A DNA stretch of 12,944 nt from Pseudomonadota bacterium (GCA_023415605.1 JAEZKB010000087.1:1-12944), one strand, 5' to 3'. Positions 5,929 to 12,944 are shown, counted from the stretch's first letter. Program-made: numbers and translations. Notes: generated by a model from the letters alone, not told the origin.

Positions 5929-8373
5929 ATGTCGGACGTCACTACAGGCGCCGCTGATTTCGACCGGGAACGCGTCTATCCCGTCCTCCCCCTGCGCGAC
6001 ATCGTCGTCTTCCCGGGCATGATCGTCCCCCTTTTCGTGGGCCGCGAAAAGTCCGTGAAGGCGCTCGAAGAGGTGATGCGCGACGACAAGCACATCCTTG
6101 TCGTGACGCAAAAGAATGCGCAGGACGATGATCCGTCGCCAGACCAGATTTATGATGCAGGCACCATCGCCTCGGTGCTGCAGCTGTTGAAGCTGCCCGA
6201 CGGCACCGGGAAGGGGCTGGTCGAGGGCCTGCACCGCGCCAAGATCGACCGCTACCTGCAGACGCAGGACTATTTCGAGGCCGAAGCCACCATTCTCGAG
6301 GAGCCGGAGGGCGACGCCGTCGAGATCGAGGCACTGGCCCGTTCCGCGCAGACCGAGTTCGAGAGCTATGTGAAGCTCAACAAGAAGATCTCGGCAGAGG
6401 TGGTTACGGCGGTTAGCCAGATCGACAATCCCTCCAAGCTCGCCGACACCATTGCCAGCCATCTCGTGATCAAGATCAACGAGAAGGAAGAGCTGCTCTC
6501 GACCGTGTCAGTCGCCGAGCGCCTGCAGAAGATTCTCGGCCTCATGGAAGGCGAGATCGGCGTACTGCAGGTCGAGAAGCGTATCCGTTCCCGCGTCAAG
6601 CGGCAGATGGAGAAGACGCAGCGCGAGTACTACCTCAACGAGCAGATGAAGGCGATCCAGCGCGAGCTGGGCGACGGCGAGGAAGGCAGCAACGAGCTGA
6701 CCGAGCTCGAAGAGCGTATCGCCAAGACCAAGCTTTCGAAGGAAGCCAAGCAGAAGGCCGAGGCCGAGCTCAAGAAGCTCAAGACCATGAGCCCGATGTC
6801 GGCCGAAGCCACGGTCGTCCGCAACTATCTCGACTGGCTGCTCAGCTTGCCGTGGGGCAAAAAGAGCAAGGTCAAGCGCGACCTCGCCTTTGCCGAGCAG
6901 GTGCTCGACGACGATCACTACGGCCTCGAAAAGGTCAAGGAGCGCATCCTCGAGTACTTGGCGGTGCAGTCGCGTACCGGCAAGCTCAAGGGCCCCATCC
7001 TTTGCCTCGTCGGCCCTCCGGGTGTCGGTAAGACCTCGCTTGGCCGTTCCATCGCCAAGGCGACCCGCCGCGAGTTCGTGCGCATGGCACTGGGCGGCGT
7101 CCGTGATGAGGCCGAAATCCGCGGCCACCGGCGGACCTATATCGGCTCCATGCCGGGCAAGGTGATTCAGTCGCTCAAGAAGGCCGGCAAGAGCAATCCG
7201 CTCTTCCTGCTCGATGAGATCGACAAGATGGGCCAGGACTTCCGCGGCGATCCGTCTTCGGCGCTGCTCGAAGTGCTCGACCCCGAGCAGAACCACACCT
7301 TCGCCGATCACTACCTCGAGGTCGACTACGACCTTTCGGACGTGATGTTCGTGACGACGTCGAACACGCTCAACATTCCCGGTCCGCTGATGGACCGCAT
7401 GGAGATCATTCGCCTCTCGGGTTACACCGAAGAGGAGAAGTTCGAGATCGCGCGGCGCCACCTGATCCCCGAGACGCTCAGGGAGAACGGGCTCGAGGCG
7501 AAGGAATTCGTGCTCGGCGATGAAGAGCTGATGATGGTGGTCCGCAACTACACGCGGGAAGCCGGCGTGCGTAACCTCAAGCGTGAGCTCAGCAAGCTCA
7601 TGCGCAAGGCTGTGCGCGACCTGATGACCAAGAAGCTCAAGAAGGTCACCATCGACGCCAAGCTGATCGAGGAATATCTCGGCCCGGCTTTCTTCCGGAA
7701 CGACGAGATCGATGCCGAGCCGCAGGTCGGCGCGGTCACCGGTCTCGCCTGGACCTCTGTGGGTGGTGAAATCCTCACCATCGAAGGCGTGATGACCCAC
7801 GGCAAGGGTCGCATGACGGTAACGGGTAACCTGAAGGACGTGATGAAGGAGTCGATCTCGGCGGCCAACGGCTACGTCCGCTCCAAGGCGGTCGAGCTCG
7901 GGATCAAGCCGACGTTGTTCGACACCCGCGACATTCATGTGCACGTGCCGGAAGGTGCGACGCCCAAGGATGGTCCGTCGGCCGGTATCGGCATGGCCAC
8001 GGCAATCGTGTCGGTGATGACCGGCATTCCGGTCAAGAACGACGTCGCCATGACCGGTGAGGTCACGCTGCGGGGCAGGGTGCTGCCGATCGGCGGCCTC
8101 AAGGAGAAGCTGCTCGCAGCCCTCCGCTCCGGCATCAAGACCGTCCTCATCCCCGAGGAGAACACCCGCGATCTCAAGGAGATACCCGAGATCGTGACCA
8201 AGGGGATGGAGATCATTCCGGTGAGCCGCATGGACGAGGTGCTGAGCCGCGCCCTGGTGCGCCAGCCCGAACCGATCGAATGGAAGTGGGACGAGGAGAA
8301 GGCCGCCGCGGCAGCCGCAACCATCGACCCCGCCGTCGAAGGCGAGGAGACCCCGTCTGGCTTGCCGCACTGA
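5929..8373 (+). CDS. lon: ATP-dependent endopeptidase La (Lon protease)
   Basis: Lon degrades misfolded and selected regulatory proteins in the cytoplasm, using ATP to unfold them. The 814-residue product has the full bacterial LonA layout. The substrate-binding LON domain (about 15-205) is followed by a charged coiled-coil stretch (about 220-290). The AAA+ module has Walker A GPPGVGKT (362-369) and Walker B FLLDEID (D429, E430). The C-terminal protease domain has the Ser-Lys dyad: S684 in PKDGPSAG and K727 in GGLKEK, spaced 43 residues as in E. coli Lon. Start ATG 5929 has AGGAAAGGA (5914-5922) six bases upstream. An apparent heat-shock promoter and two leader hairpins precede it, and a strong terminator follows. 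Unlike in many relatives, clpX is not immediately upstream. Confidence 0.98.
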   Translation: MSDVTTGAADFDRERVYPVLPLRDIVVFPGMIVPLFVGREKSVKALEEVMRDDKHILVVTQKNAQDDDPSPDQIYDAGTIASVLQLLKLPDGTGKGLVEGLHRAKIDRYLQTQDYFEAEATILEEPEGDAVEIEALARSAQTEFESYVKLNKKISAEVVTAVSQIDNPSKLADTIASHLVIKINEKEELLSTVSVAERLQKILGLMEGEIGVLQVEKRIRSRVKRQMEKTQREYYLNEQMKAIQRELGDGEEGSNELTELEERIAKTKLSKEAKQKAEAELKKLKTMSPMSAEATVVRNYLDWLLSLPWGKKSKVKRDLAFAEQVLDDDHYGLEKVKERILEYLAVQSRTGKLKGPILCLVGPPGVGKTSLGRSIAKATRREFVRMALGGVRDEAEIRGHRRTYIGSMPGKVIQSLKKAGKSNPLFLLDEIDKMGQDFRGDPSSALLEVLDPEQNHTFADHYLEVDYDLSDVMFVTTSNTLNIPGPLMDRMEIIRLSGYTEEEKFEIARRHLIPETLRENGLEAKEFVLGDEELMMVVRNYTREAGVRNLKRELSKLMRKAVRDLMTKKLKKVTIDAKLIEEYLGPAFFRNDEIDAEPQVGAVTGLAWTSVGGEILTIEGVMTHGKGRMTVTGNLKDVMKESISAANGYVRSKAVELGIKPTLFDTRDIHVHVPEGATPKDGPSAGIGMATAIVSVMTGIPVKNDVAMTGEVTLRGRVLPIGGLKEKLLAALRSGIKTVLIPEENTRDLKEIPEIVTKGMEIIPVSRMDEVLSRALVRQPEPIEWKWDEEKAAAAAATIDPAVEGEETPSGLPH

Positions 8374-8395
8374 GCAGCAGATAAATGAGTTCGGG

Positions 8396-8426
8396 AACGG
8401 CGCCTCATGGGGCGCCGTTTTCGTTT
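8396..8426 (+). terminator. Rho-independent terminator of lon
   Basis: AACGGCGCC (8396-8404) pairs perfectly with GGCGCCGTT (8411-8419) around a 6-base loop and is followed by TTCGTTT. It lies 22 bases after the lon stop and separates lon from phnM. Confidence 0.9.
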
Positions 8427-8431
8427 GTCGC

Positions 8432-8458
8432 ACAGCTGTAATAGACCGCCTGTAGGCG
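8432..8458. promoter_or_regulatory. Two short palindromes upstream of phnM
   Basis: ACAGCTGT (8432-8439, perfect 8-bp palindrome) is followed by CGCCTGTAGGCG (8447-8458, 5-bp arms around GT). They occupy the gap between the lon terminator and the phnM ribosome-binding site, where a promoter or operator should be. No clear -35/-10 pair is visible, so the role is a guess. Confidence 0.3.
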
Positions 8459-8488
8459 ACCAGCCGACCAGCTTGGCAAGGAGTTTCG

Positions 8489-9661
8489 ATGATGGACCGG
8501 CGGGCAGATTCGGTGAGCGGCGTCACAGGTGCGGTGACCCTCAGGAATGCGCGGATCGTGCTGCCCGATTCCATTATCGAAGGTGATCTCGCCATCGCCG
8601 GCGGCAGGATCGCCGATGCCGACGTGCCTGACGCGCCAGAGGTCGACCTCGATGGCGACTACCTGCTGTCCGGCCTCATCGATCTTCACACCGACAACAT
8701 CGAGCACCACTTCCAGCCGAGACCGGGCGTGACCTGGCCGTCGGCAACGGCCGCGGTGCTGGCGCATGATTGGCAGCTGCTCGGCAGCGGCATCACCACC
8801 GTGCTCGATTCCCTGTCGCTGGGAGACTACGACAGCAAGGGCCGCCGTAGTCGCATGCTGAACACGGCCATCGAAGGGCTTACGGCCGCGCGCGAGGCCG
8901 GCTTGCTCAAGATCGACCATCACTTCCATTTTCGCTGTGAGCTTTCAGATGGTGGCCTCGAGCCGATCATCCTCAAGCACATCGACAATCCCGGGCTGCG
9001 GCTGCTGTCGATGATGGACCATACGCCCGGGCAGCGGCAGTGGCACGATGTGGCGCTCTACCGCGAGTTCCGGCGCAAGAAGAACAACAACGTCTGGACC
9101 GACGCGGAATTCGCTGCCTACATCGCCGAGCGGCAGGCGCATCAGGCCCGGTATGTGCCGGGCGCCCGCGCGCTGATCTCGAGGCTTGCGGCGGAGCGAT
9201 CGATCCGCATGGCCAGCCACGACGACACCACGATCGCCGACATCGAGGAGGCGATCGGGGACGGCATTTCGATCAGCGAGTTCCCCACCACCATGGAGGC
9301 GGCGCAGCGCGCACGCCAGCAGGGCATGAGCATCGTCATGGGCTCGCCCAATGTCGTGCTCGGCGGGTCGCATTCGGGGAATGTCGGCGCCATGCAGCTC
9401 GCCGACGCCGGGCTACTCGATGTGCTCACCTCGGACTATGTGCCGGGCAGCCTGCTGCATGCCGCTTTCATCCTCGGGGAGCGGGCGATGAGCCTCCCGC
9501 AGGCCATAGCGACCGTCACCGCTACGCCCGCCAAAATCCTCGGCTTCAATGACCGGGGAAGGGTCGCGCCCGGCTTGCGCGCCGACCTCCTCCGCGTACG
9601 CGTCACCGATGGGTTACCAGTCATCCGCAGCATCTGGATCGAGGGACGCAGCGTCCTTTGA
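8489..9661 (+). CDS. phnM: Alpha-D-ribose 1-methylphosphonate 5-triphosphate diphosphatase (PhnM-like)
   Basis: PhnM is an amidohydrolase-superfamily enzyme of the carbon-phosphorus lyase pathway. It removes pyrophosphate from the ribose-triphosphate phosphonate intermediate before C-P bond cleavage. The 390-residue product shows the family's metal-site and signature segments: GLIDLHTDN (63-71), QPRPGVTWPSA (76-86), HFHFRCE (145-151), SMMDHTPGQRQ (174-184), SHDDTT (243-248), SEFPTT (263-268) and SDYVPGS (315-321). AAGGAG (8478-8483) precedes two adjacent ATG codons at 8489 and 8492, and either may be used. No other phn gene is visible, although phnM usually sits in a phn cluster, so this is an isolated copy here. 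It is separated from lon by a terminator and from the MFS gene by 149 bases with its own promoter-like site. Confidence 0.9.
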   Translation: MMDRRADSVSGVTGAVTLRNARIVLPDSIIEGDLAIAGGRIADADVPDAPEVDLDGDYLLSGLIDLHTDNIEHHFQPRPGVTWPSATAAVLAHDWQLLGSGITTVLDSLSLGDYDSKGRRSRMLNTAIEGLTAAREAGLLKIDHHFHFRCELSDGGLEPIILKHIDNPGLRLLSMMDHTPGQRQWHDVALYREFRRKKNNNVWTDAEFAAYIAERQAHQARYVPGARALISRLAAERSIRMASHDDTTIADIEEAIGDGISISEFPTTMEAAQRARQQGMSIVMGSPNVVLGGSHSGNVGAMQLADAGLLDVLTSDYVPGSLLHAAFILGERAMSLPQAIATVTATPAKILGFNDRGRVAPGLRADLLRVRVTDGLPVIRSIWIEGRSVL

Positions 9662-9745
9662 GCCTCGGATTCTCCGCGGGCGATTGCCAATTCTGACCGG
9701 AACGAATATAGAACACGACCCCTCGCGCCGGATGACGGGGCGGGG

Positions 9746-9776
9746 TTGACCTCAACTGCGGTCGAGGTTCTAGAGG
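9746..9776 (+). promoter_or_regulatory. SoxR/MerR-type promoter box of the MFS efflux gene
   Basis: TTGACC (9746-9751) overlaps an inverted repeat: ACCTCAAC (9750-9757, counted with one-base phase) mirrored by GTCGAGGT at about 9761-9768, with 7 of 8 positions matching. With a 19-base spacer the -10 falls on TAGAGG (9771-9776), a poor box. The long spacer with the dyad inside it is the hallmark of MerR-family activation. The half-sites CCTCAA/TCGAGG resemble the SoxR box CCTCAA-N6-TTGAGG. The predicted start near 9783 gives a short leader with a good ribosome-binding site. Confidence 0.6.
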
Positions 9777-9810
9777 TTGGCGGGTCTGCACGGTCTTCGG
9801 GAGAGAGACG

Positions 9811-11019
9811 ATGAACAGGGGCTTGGTGCTTATCCTCGCCGCCGTGACCCTCGATGCGGTGGGGATCGGACTCATCTTCCCGATTCTGCCTTCTCTGCTG
9901 CGCGAGGTCGCCCACACTGCCGAGATCGCGCCTCTCTATGGACTGATGCTGGCGCTCTATTCGGCAATGACGTTCCTGTTCTCACCGGTGCTGGGCGTGC
10001 TGTCGGACCGCTACGGCCGGCGCCCGGTGCTGCTGGTGTCGCTGGCCGGGGCCGCAATCGACTACGTCATCATGGCGTTCGCACCCGAGTTATGGATGCT
10101 GGTGGTTGGCCGCGCCATTGCCGGGATCACCAGTGCCAACATGGCGGTGGCCACGGCCTATATTACCGACATCTCGGCCGAAGAGGTGCGGGCAAGGCGC
10201 TTCGGTTATTTTCACGCCATGTTCGGCCTGGGCTTCATTATCGGCCCCGTGCTCGGTGGTGTGCTGGGCGACATCTGGATTCGCGCCCCGTTTCTTGCGG
10301 CAGCCCTGCTCAACGCGGGCAACTTCGCCTTGGCCTTCTTCCTCCTGCCTGAATCTCGGCCGGGCGACGCTGCCGCACGCTTTGACCTCGCCAATCTCAA
10401 CCCGTTCCGGCCCTTGGGGTGGGCGCTGAGCTTTGCCGCGCTGCTGCCGATGATCGCCATCTTCGTACTGCTCAACTTCGTGGGCACCATGTACGGCACG
10501 GTTTGGGCGCTGTTCGGTGAGGACGCCTTCCAGTGGTCAGGCCTGATGATCGGGTTGTCGCTGGGCGCCTACGGCGTCTGCCATGCCGCCGCGCAGGCTT
10601 TCCTTACCGGTCCGGCGGCGCAGCGACTGGGTGAGCGGGGCGCAGTGATGGCCGGCATGGCGTTCGAGATCACGGCACTCGTCATCACCGGGTTCGCCAC
10701 CCAGGGCTGGATCCTCTTTGCCCTCGGCCCTCTGTATGCACTGGGTGGAATCGGCATGCCGGCGCTGCAGTCCTTGATCACCCAGCAGGTGGATGCGGAC
10801 AATCAAGGGAAGCTCCAGGGGGTACTTGCGAGCCTGGTTTCCCTGGCGGCCGTCTTCGGCCCGCTGTTCTTTTCCACCGTGTACTTCGCAATCAAGCCAC
10901 AATGGCCCGGCGCGATCTGGATCGTCGGCGCTGCCGTCTATCTCTTGGCGATTCCTCTGCTTTTCGCCCTGGGAAACCGGCGAAAAGTGGCAACGGCGGA
11001 TACGCCCAGCCAAAGTTGA
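9811..11019 (+). CDS. MFS transporter, TCR/Tet-like drug:H+ antiporter type
   Basis: The 402-residue product is a hydrophobic inner-membrane protein with the length and layout of 12-helix major facilitator efflux pumps. It starts like the tetracycline-resistance group (LDAVGIGLIFPILPSLL, 14-30). It has motif A between helices 2 and 3 (GVLSDRYGRRPVLL, 62-75) and the antiporter motif C in helix 5 (GLGFIIGPVLGG, 139-150). A long polar loop (LPESRPGDAAARFDLANLNP) lies mid-protein. ATG 9811 has GGGAG (9799-9803) seven bases upstream. The upstream gap carries a SoxR/MerR-like box, which suggests induction by a redox-active or toxic compound. Substrate is unknown: many Tet-like chromosomal pumps do not give tetracycline resistance. 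Confidence 0.87.
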   Translation: MNRGLVLILAAVTLDAVGIGLIFPILPSLLREVAHTAEIAPLYGLMLALYSAMTFLFSPVLGVLSDRYGRRPVLLVSLAGAAIDYVIMAFAPELWMLVVGRAIAGITSANMAVATAYITDISAEEVRARRFGYFHAMFGLGFIIGPVLGGVLGDIWIRAPFLAAALLNAGNFALAFFLLPESRPGDAAARFDLANLNPFRPLGWALSFAALLPMIAIFVLLNFVGTMYGTVWALFGEDAFQWSGLMIGLSLGAYGVCHAAAQAFLTGPAAQRLGERGAVMAGMAFEITALVITGFATQGWILFALGPLYALGGIGMPALQSLITQQVDADNQGKLQGVLASLVSLAAVFGPLFFSTVYFAIKPQWPGAIWIVGAAVYLLAIPLLFALGNRRKVATADTPSQS

Positions 11020-11164
11020 GCCAATATTTGCGTTTCATTAACAGAATTGCACCGCTGAAGCGGGCGAAAAGGCCGGAAATCCTTGCGTTTTGCTCAGAAT
11101 CGAACAAGGTTTCCGCGTCTTGGTTCGCCTCATGAGGGCGGGCTAACCACAGTGAGGAAACGCT
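11020..11164 (+). promoter_or_regulatory. Upstream region of the HU gene
   Basis: This 145-base gap begins relatively AT-rich (about 11030-11050) and must hold the hup promoter. I could not pick a convincing -35/-10 pair. The ribosome-binding site GAGGA (11154-11158) lies about six bases before ATG 11165. Confidence 0.4.
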
Positions 11165-11437
11165 ATGAACAAGAACGATCTGATCGGCGTGGTTGCCGAC
11201 GGCGCCAACATCACCAAAGCCCAGGCTGGTGAAGCCGTGGACGCCGTTTTTGACGCGATCACCAAGTCCCTCAAGAAGGGCGACGAAGTTCGTCTCGTCG
11301 GCTTCGGTACCTTCTCGGTGTCCAAGCGCAAGGCCAGCGTTGGCCGCAACCCGGCCACTGGCGCCGAGATCAAGATTCCGGCCTCCAACCAGGCCAAGTT
11401 CAAGCCCGGCAAGGGCCTGAAGGATTCGATCAACTAA
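11165..11437 (+). CDS. hup: DNA-binding protein HU
   Basis: HU is a small basic nucleoid protein that binds and bends DNA as a dimer without strong sequence preference. The 90-residue product has the usual length and full family pattern. It starts MNKNDLIGVVAD, has the conserved GDEVRLVGFGTFSV turn (about 39-52), and carries the DNA-gripping beta-arm with the RNPATG signature followed by IKIPAS. It ends in a GKGLKDSIN helix. ATG 11165 has AGTGAGGA just upstream, and an intrinsic terminator follows. In many Hyphomicrobiales the HU gene comes directly after lon; here phnM and the MFS gene lie between them. Confidence 0.97.
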   Translation: MNKNDLIGVVADGANITKAQAGEAVDAVFDAITKSLKKGDEVRLVGFGTFSVSKRKASVGRNPATGAEIKIPASNQAKFKPGKGLKDSIN

Positions 11438-11462
11438 GATCGGTTTCCAACCGGTTTGTCAG

Positions 11463-11498
11463 CGGCCCCGAGCGTTCTCGCCGGGGCCGTTTTGCTTT
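11463..11498 (+). terminator. Rho-independent terminator of hup
   Basis: CGGCCCCG (11463-11470) pairs with CGGGGCCG (11482-11489). A small inner GAG/CTC extension with a bulge is possible. TTTTGCTTTCT follows. A tiny hairpin, CGGTT-TCC-AACCG (11441-11453), lies just before it, right after the stop codon. Confidence 0.88.
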
Positions 11499-11556
11499 CT
11501 GCGTGTAGCGGCGGGTTGACGGGCAGGGGGCAAGTGCCTAGTTAGGCGGCCTTGCC

Positions 11557-11574
11557 GGCGGTTCGCGAACTGCC
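11557..11574. repeat. Palindrome just upstream of tRNA-Val
   Basis: GTTCGCGAAC (11561-11570) is a perfect 10-bp palindrome, extended on both sides by GGCG/TGCC with one G-T pair. It ends five bases before the tRNA. Its left half, CGGCGGTTCG, repeats the start of the T arm of the tRNA-Val that follows. Confidence 0.45.
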
Positions 11575-11578
11575 AGGC

Positions 11579-11654
11579 GGGCGGTTAGCTCAGTTGGTAG
11601 AGCATCTCGTTTACACCGAGAGGGTCGGCGGTTCGAGACCGTCACCGCCCACCA
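11579..11654 (+). tRNA. tRNA-Val (anticodon TAC)
   Basis: The 76-base cloverleaf has acceptor GGGCGGT (11579-11585) pairing with ACCGCCC (11644-11650). The D arm contains AGTTGGTAGA. The anticodon stem TCTCG/CGAGA encloses loop TTTACAC, giving anticodon TAC. The T arm is GGCGG-TTCGAGA-CCGTC with one wobble pair. Discriminator A and CCA are encoded. Confidence 0.97.
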
Positions 11655-11793
11655 TTTTTCCCACTCTAACAGCCAACAACCCTTTGCCGCTGCAAGCCTT
11701 TCACAGGCTCGTCGGAAATCTGGATTTCCTCGCTTGACTTGCCGGACTCGGGCCAGTACACACCGCCCCACGTTGCGCGGCCGAGCCGCTGCT

Positions 11794-11870
<77 letters not shown>

Positions 11871-12101
11871 CTTTTCCTCGAAAAGTCTGGTTGCCTGACG
11901 ATCGCTGTGGCGCTGATGTCACACGTGGTCGGTGCCTTATTCCCGCCGGCCCGGCGACCCAATCCGCCCACATCGCAGCGCGATACTTTCGATACTGATC
12001 AAAACTGGGGAGGCACCTCTCTGCCTCAACCGGTCCTAGGGTCCAGGAACCGCGGCGGGAATGCGGCGTTTCCTTGGCCAAGAGACACATGGAGAACAGC
12101 T
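11871..12101 (+). promoter_or_regulatory. Region between tRNA-Asp and the outer-membrane protein gene
   Basis: A small perfect hairpin, CTTTTC-CTC-GAAAAG (11871-11885), directly follows the tRNA but lacks a T run. A 7-bp direct repeat, CGATACT, occurs at 11981 and 11990, nine bases apart, and could be regulatory. I see no confident promoter. GGAG (12091-12094) is the ribosome-binding site for ATG 12102. Confidence 0.35.
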
Positions 12102-12653
12102 ATGCACCTGTTCAAAACACTTGCTGCTACCACCTTGATTGCCACCGCCGGCCTCGGTGCTGGCGCGAGCCAGGCAGCCGACCTCATCACTGTGCCGGTA
12201 TCCAATTCACCGGTTGAGATCCCGATCGCCGACCCCGCCCATGACTGGAGCGGGTTTTATGCTGGCGTCTATGGCGTGGTGCAGAACAGCCCCGCCTGGG
12301 GGACCCAGTACGGGCTCGGGATCAATGCCGGCGTGAACGCTCAGTTCGACTTCTTCCTCGTCGGTGCCGAAGTGGCGCTACACGGACTAACCGGCGGCAC
12401 GATCGACACGACCTACGGCCAAGTCCTTGGCAAGGCTGGCGTCGTGATCACCGACTCCGTCATGCTCTACGCCGCGGCCGGTTATGGAATCGATCTTGGC
12501 GCGCCGGCTGAAGACGATTTCCTCCTCGGAGCGGGCGTCGAGCTGGCGCTGGCTGACGATGTCAGTGTGCGGGCACAATACCTACATGGCTTCCCGATCA
12601 CGGGCGGCAACCCGAAGGATCAGTTCACCGTCGGGGCCCACTTCCACTTCTAG
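12102..12653 (+). CDS. Small outer-membrane beta-barrel protein (Omp25/Omp31-like)
   Basis: I chose ATG 12102 because GGAG lies seven bases upstream and the product then begins with a clear signal peptide: M-H-L-F-K, a hydrophobic stretch, and an Ala-Gln-Ala cleavage site near residue 25. The frame is open farther upstream, to 11907, but that stretch looks non-coding and overlaps the likely promoter region. The mature protein opens with the DWSGFYAG segment (48-55) typical of Hyphomicrobiales surface barrels, then has alternating Gly/aromatic strands, and ends in Phe (GAHFHF) as barrel proteins do. At 183 residues it is short for this family, enough for about eight strands. It is probably a structural outer-membrane protein with no assignable transport role. 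A terminator follows. Confidence 0.8.
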   Translation: MHLFKTLAATTLIATAGLGAGASQAADLITVPVSNSPVEIPIADPAHDWSGFYAGVYGVVQNSPAWGTQYGLGINAGVNAQFDFFLVGAEVALHGLTGGTIDTTYGQVLGKAGVVITDSVMLYAAAGYGIDLGAPAEDDFLLGAGVELALADDVSVRAQYLHGFPITGGNPKDQFTVGAHFHF

Positions 12654-12680
12654 GAACCGCGCCCACGACAGGAACCTGCA

Positions 12681-12717
12681 AACGGCTCGTCTTGGTTGAC
12701 GGGCCGTTTCTGTTTTT
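12681..12717 (+). terminator. Rho-independent terminator of the outer-membrane protein gene
   Basis: AACGGCTCGTC (12681-12691) pairs with GACGGGCCGTT (12698-12708) over 11 bp with one G-T pair and a 6-base loop. TCTGTTTTT follows. Confidence 0.9.
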
Positions 12718-12886
12718 GCGTTCTGCAAGACCTCGGGATTCTTCTTGTGTCCTCAAGGCAACACGCGATCCCAATTTGGGCCGAATGCGCGCTCAATCCC
12801 GATAAAACCATGTCCAAGCGCTTGCACCCATCGCCGGTTATGACTTACTTGAGCGTGACTGACTGATGCATACAAAGGATTCTCAG
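12718..12886 (+). promoter_or_regulatory. Upstream region of the last, cut-off gene
   Basis: This 169-base stretch should hold the promoter of the gene starting at 12887. Only weak candidates are visible, for example TTGGGC (12776-12781) and GATAAA (12801-12806) with a long 19-base spacer. The ribosome-binding site AAAGGA (12874-12879) lies seven bases before the ATG. Confidence 0.35.
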
Positions 12887-12944
12887 ATGCGCACTCTCAA
12901 GCTCGCCTTGCTGGCCACCGCCGCCACCGTGGCGTTCTCCTCGG
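12887..12944 (+). CDS. Start of an exported protein (3' end outside window)
   Basis: Only 19 codons are present: Met-Arg-Thr-Leu-Lys followed by a hydrophobic Ala/Leu/Val stretch ending Phe-Ser-Ser. This is a typical signal peptide start. AAAGGA (12874-12879) is a good ribosome-binding site. Its place after the barrel gene allows a second envelope protein, but the family cannot be told. Confidence 0.65.
   Translation, partial: MRTLKLALLATAATVAFSS

Noticed and set aside
6508..8595. Long open frame (695 codons) on the minus strand opposite lon
   Set aside because: It mirrors the codon structure of a high-GC gene, lies opposite the well-conserved lon gene, and its translation is rich in His/Arg/Leu with no recognisable domain.
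9811..11019. Tetracycline-resistance gene (tet)
   Set aside because: Family resemblance to Tet pumps is clear, but this resemblance covers many chromosomal pumps with other substrates, and no TetR-type repressor gene is adjacent.
11871..11885. CTTTTC-CTC-GAAAAG as the terminator of tRNA-Asp
   Set aside because: The stem is short, AT-rich and not followed by a T run, so termination here is not supported.
11907..12101. Upstream in-frame extension of the outer-membrane protein
   Set aside because: It would place 65 non-homologous residues before a clear signal peptide and would skip the good ribosome-binding site at 12091-12094.

Overview
The window looks like a chromosomal segment of a GC-rich alphaproteobacterium, most likely order Hyphomicrobiales. 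Three things suggest this: the ClpX, Lon and HU sequences; the conserved order clpX / lon / HU gene / tRNA-Val / tRNA-Asp; and an outer-membrane protein with the WSGFYAG start seen in Omp25/Omp31-type barrels of that order. A Devosia-like genus is possible, but that is a guess.

Layout. (1) 1-1285: the 3' part of clpX and its terminator. (2) 1290-3433: an arginase gene (minus) divergent from a CysK-type cysteine synthase gene (plus, TTG start). (3) 3437-5729: two divergent citrate-synthase-family genes. The minus gene is a stand-alone enzyme. The plus gene carries an extra N-terminal helix-turn-helix domain. The gap between them holds a good sigma70-type promoter followed by two palindromes. 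(4) 5730-8426: lon, preceded by a heat-shock-like promoter and a leader with two hairpins, and followed by a strong terminator. (5) 8489-11019: a phnM-like phosphonate gene standing alone, then an MFS efflux gene whose upstream gap holds a SoxR/MerR-type box. (6) 11165-11870: the HU gene with its terminator, tRNA-Val(TAC) and tRNA-Asp(GTC). (7) 12102-12944: a small outer-membrane beta-barrel gene with its terminator, and the first 58 bases of another exported protein.

How it fits together. The protein quality-control and nucleoid genes (clpX, lon, hup) are a familiar neighbourhood. Here, however, four metabolic genes sit between clpX and lon, and two genes sit between lon and hup. No long operon is visible: nearly every gene has its own ribosome-binding site, and most boundaries carry a terminator or a divergent gap.

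The most interesting part is the citrate-synthase pair. An enzyme fold fused to a DNA-binding domain lies next to what looks like its own operator and promoter. This suggests a metabolite-sensing repressor, or an enzyme that regulates its own gene and its neighbour. The next most interesting parts are the SoxR-like promoter of the efflux gene and the structured lon leader. No insertion sequence, CRISPR array or prophage gene was seen.
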